A DNA stretch of 35,085 nt from an uncultured Arenicella sp. (GTDB lineage: Bacteria; Pseudomonadota; Gammaproteobacteria; Arenicellales; Arenicellaceae), in the NCBI GenBank assembly GCA_905479805.1, contig CAJQNY010000162.1, positions 1-35,085 of the forward strand, given 5' to 3'. This document shows, one piece after another, positions 34,007-35,085 of this stretch. Positions within the stretch are counted from its first letter, which is position 1; each line of letters starts with the position of its first letter. The notes under the pieces were generated by a model, which worked only from the letters and a program-made list of their open reading frames with translations, was not told the DNA's origin and made no database searches. Both the position numbers and the translations under genes were made by a program.

Positions 34007-34020
34007 TTGCGAGCTCGCAA
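34007..34020. repeat. Perfect 14-bp palindrome after the HD-domain gene
   Basis: TTGCGAGCTCGCAA lies 14 nt after the HD gene stop and 86 nt before the RidA-family start. It could form a short hairpin (5-bp stem, 4-nt loop) or be a dimer-binding site. No T-run follows. Confidence 0.35.
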
Positions 34021-34106
34021 ATGTGAACAGTGGTTTACAATAAATCCATGCGCAATTAAATCAGTTGATATACGCTCTCGACCTTAATGAATTGAGGTGA
34101 TTGGAT

Positions 34107-34562
34107 ATGACACTAACTGACAAATTAACTACGCTTGGATACGAATATTCGCCAGCAAAACTCGAAGTATTCGATTTTCACCAAGCGGTACAAACTGGCA
34201 ATTTAGTGTTCACATCAGGGCAAGTGTCAGGTCTGGATGATCTTTCTTATAAAGGCAAAGTGGGCGCTGACATTGATCTGGAAACTGCGTATCAGGCAGC
34301 AGAACTGTGTGCCTATCGTTGCTTACAAGCTGTGGGCGCCGTAGCCGACGTAAATCAAATCAGCCGTGTGGTTAAAATGCTAGGGATGGTCAATGTGGCT
34401 GAGGGCTTTGACAACACCTCGGGTGTCATCAACGGGGCCACCCACTTCCTAAACACATTATTCGACGGGCAAAGCCATGCTCGATCCGCAGTCGGCATGG
34501 TGCTTCCGGCAAATTGGGCAGTCGAAATAGAAATTGTTTTCGAATTGAAAACGACTAACTAG
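34107..34562 (+). CDS. RidA/YjgF-family protein (PF14588-type)
   Basis: The 151-residue protein starts at ATG 34107, with GAGG 9 nt upstream. A TTG two codons earlier is too close to the ribosome site. It matches the longer YjgF_endoribonc branch of the RidA superfamily: LGYEYSPAKLEVFDFHQAVQTGNLVFTSGQ, AAELCAYRCLQAVGAV and the final HARSAVGMVLPANWAVEIEIVFEL. The conserved Arg and Glu of the trimer-interface active site are visible. Archetypal RidA deaminates reactive enamines/imines from PLP enzymes. The role of this branch is less certain. It converges on the YjbQ gene with 10 nt between stops. Confidence 0.85.
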   Translation: MTLTDKLTTLGYEYSPAKLEVFDFHQAVQTGNLVFTSGQVSGLDDLSYKGKVGADIDLETAYQAAELCAYRCLQAVGAVADVNQISRVVKMLGMVNVAEGFDNTSGVINGATHFLNTLFDGQSHARSAVGMVLPANWAVEIEIVFELKTTN

Positions 34563-34572
34563 CCAAGAAAGA

Positions 34573-34992
34573 CTAGTCTCTAATCGTCACCACCACACTG
34601 CGTTCGTGTGGTCGGTAGCGGTGCTCCCAAACAAATATACCTTGCCATGTTCCCAAGGCTAGACGCCCGTGCATGATAGGTATTGTGAGATCGCTGTGAG
34701 TCAACGCAGAGCGAGCATGCGCTGCCATATCATCACCACCTTCCGCCGTATGCGTATAATCATTGTGCGCATCGATGACGACCTTAGACATGATCGTTTC
34801 CATATCTTCTAATACACTGGGATCCACGTTCTCCGTCACCACCAGTGAAGCACTGGTGTGTTGAATAAACGCGTGCATAGTTCCGGCCTTTATACCGGAT
34901 GTTCTTATTGCCGAATTCAAATGGGGCGTGATCTCTAATAAACCACGCCCACTAGTTTGAACGCTAAACTTATCCTGAAATGCCAAGGACAT
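34573..34992 (-). CDS. yjbQ: YjbQ family (UPF0047) protein
   Basis: The 139-residue protein is a full-length YjbQ. It has GLLEITPHLNSAIRTSGIKAGTMHAFIQHTSASLVVTEN, then DPSVLEDM, DYTHTAEGGDDMAAHARSAL and the C-terminal GRLALGTWQGIFVWEHRYRPHERSVVV. The clustered His, Glu and Asp residues of the family active site are intact. E. coli YjbQ has weak thiamine-phosphate synthase activity, but its physiological role is unsettled. The start has a GGGGG run about 10 nt upstream. Confidence 0.9.
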   Translation of the reverse strand: MSLAFQDKFSVQTSGRGLLEITPHLNSAIRTSGIKAGTMHAFIQHTSASLVVTENVDPSVLEDMETIMSKVVIDAHNDYTHTAEGGDDMAAHARSALTHSDLTIPIMHGRLALGTWQGIFVWEHRYRPHERSVVVTIRD

Positions 34993-35047
34993 CGTTATTT
35001 ACCCCCAAAATATATTCCCTTATTTATTTCACCCCAACCAACCCCTT

Positions 35048-35085
35048 AGTTCCTGAAATCAAGAGTTCCTGAAATCAAGAGTTCC
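35048..35085. repeat. 16-bp tandem repeat running off the window end
   Basis: The unit AGTTCCTGAAATCAAG is present at 35048-35063 and 35064-35079. The first 6 bases of a third copy reach the last base. The array may continue outside, so its total copy number is unknown. It lies upstream of yjbQ, outside any gene. Confidence 0.85.

Noticed and set aside
1-35085. CRISPR arrays, insertion sequences, prophage or tRNA-linked integration sites
   Set aside because: No regularly spaced repeats, transposase or integrase genes, or tRNA-like cloverleaf were seen. The only tandem repeat is the short one at the right edge.

Overview
This window looks like chromosomal DNA of a marine, aerobic gammaproteobacterium. 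The supporting signs are moderate-to-low GC, a long TonB-dependent receptor with an EEIIVTAQKREQSVQDVPIAVS-type plug start, an SSS sodium symporter, lipoprotein DUF885 peptidases, a canonical SoxR/SoxR-box pair, and genes for a VOC protein, RidA, YjbQ and YhhN. The genus cannot be read from the sequence. I saw no rRNA, tRNA, CRISPR array, phage or transposase genes.

Layout. (1) 1-1782: a 5'-truncated flavoprotein-like remnant followed by a DUF2855 gene. (2) 1835-3604, minus strand: a two-gene unit of a 2-oxoglutarate (2OG) oxygenase and a nitroreductase very close to iodotyrosine deiodinase. (3) 3860-8409, plus strand: a VOC protein, an LpxO/AspH-type membrane hydroxylase directly followed by a DUF885 lipoprotein, a strong terminator, and a HEAT-repeat membrane protein. 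(4) 8438-10813, minus strand: a DUF1579-like exported protein, a MATE exporter and a small membrane protein. (5) 11093-20500: a carbohydrate-use locus. The minus strand carries a GntR regulator, a GH31 alpha-glycosidase, an SSS symporter and a TonB receptor. The divergent plus strand carries a xylose-reductase-like AKR and a 2OG oxygenase separated by 2 nt. (6) 20694-24217: a second DUF885 lipoprotein, a histidine phosphatase, a DUF442/BLH-type phosphatase and a DUF4389 protein. (7) 24277-26525: soxR, a perfect SoxR box, a VOC protein and HMG-CoA reductase. (8) 26550-33286, mostly minus: gamma-glutamyltransferase, a small exported protein (plus strand), a TauD-type oxygenase that apparently starts at ATT, a membrane protein, a penicillin-acylase-type Ntn hydrolase and a lysoplasmalogenase. 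(9) 33415-34992: an HD-domain protein, a RidA-family protein and YjbQ. The window ends in a 16-bp tandem repeat.

How the genes work together. The clearest multi-gene system is region 5. An outer-membrane receptor takes up a glycoside, the GH31 enzyme splits it, the sodium symporter imports the sugar, and a GntR protein regulates the locus. The divergent AKR and oxygenase probably act on the released sugar or aglycone. The GH31 enzyme aligns with E. coli YicI (alpha-xylosidase) at both catalytic aspartates, but it has Gly-Arg where YicI has the Cys-Phe pair near sugar C5/C6. Together with an oxygenase, this makes the substrate uncertain and possibly new. Other points worth following are the deiodinase/oxygenase pair, four Fe(II)/2OG-type enzymes in 35 kb, the ATT start codon, and a SoxR box driving a VOC gene. 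All functions are read from sequence by eye and no database search was run.
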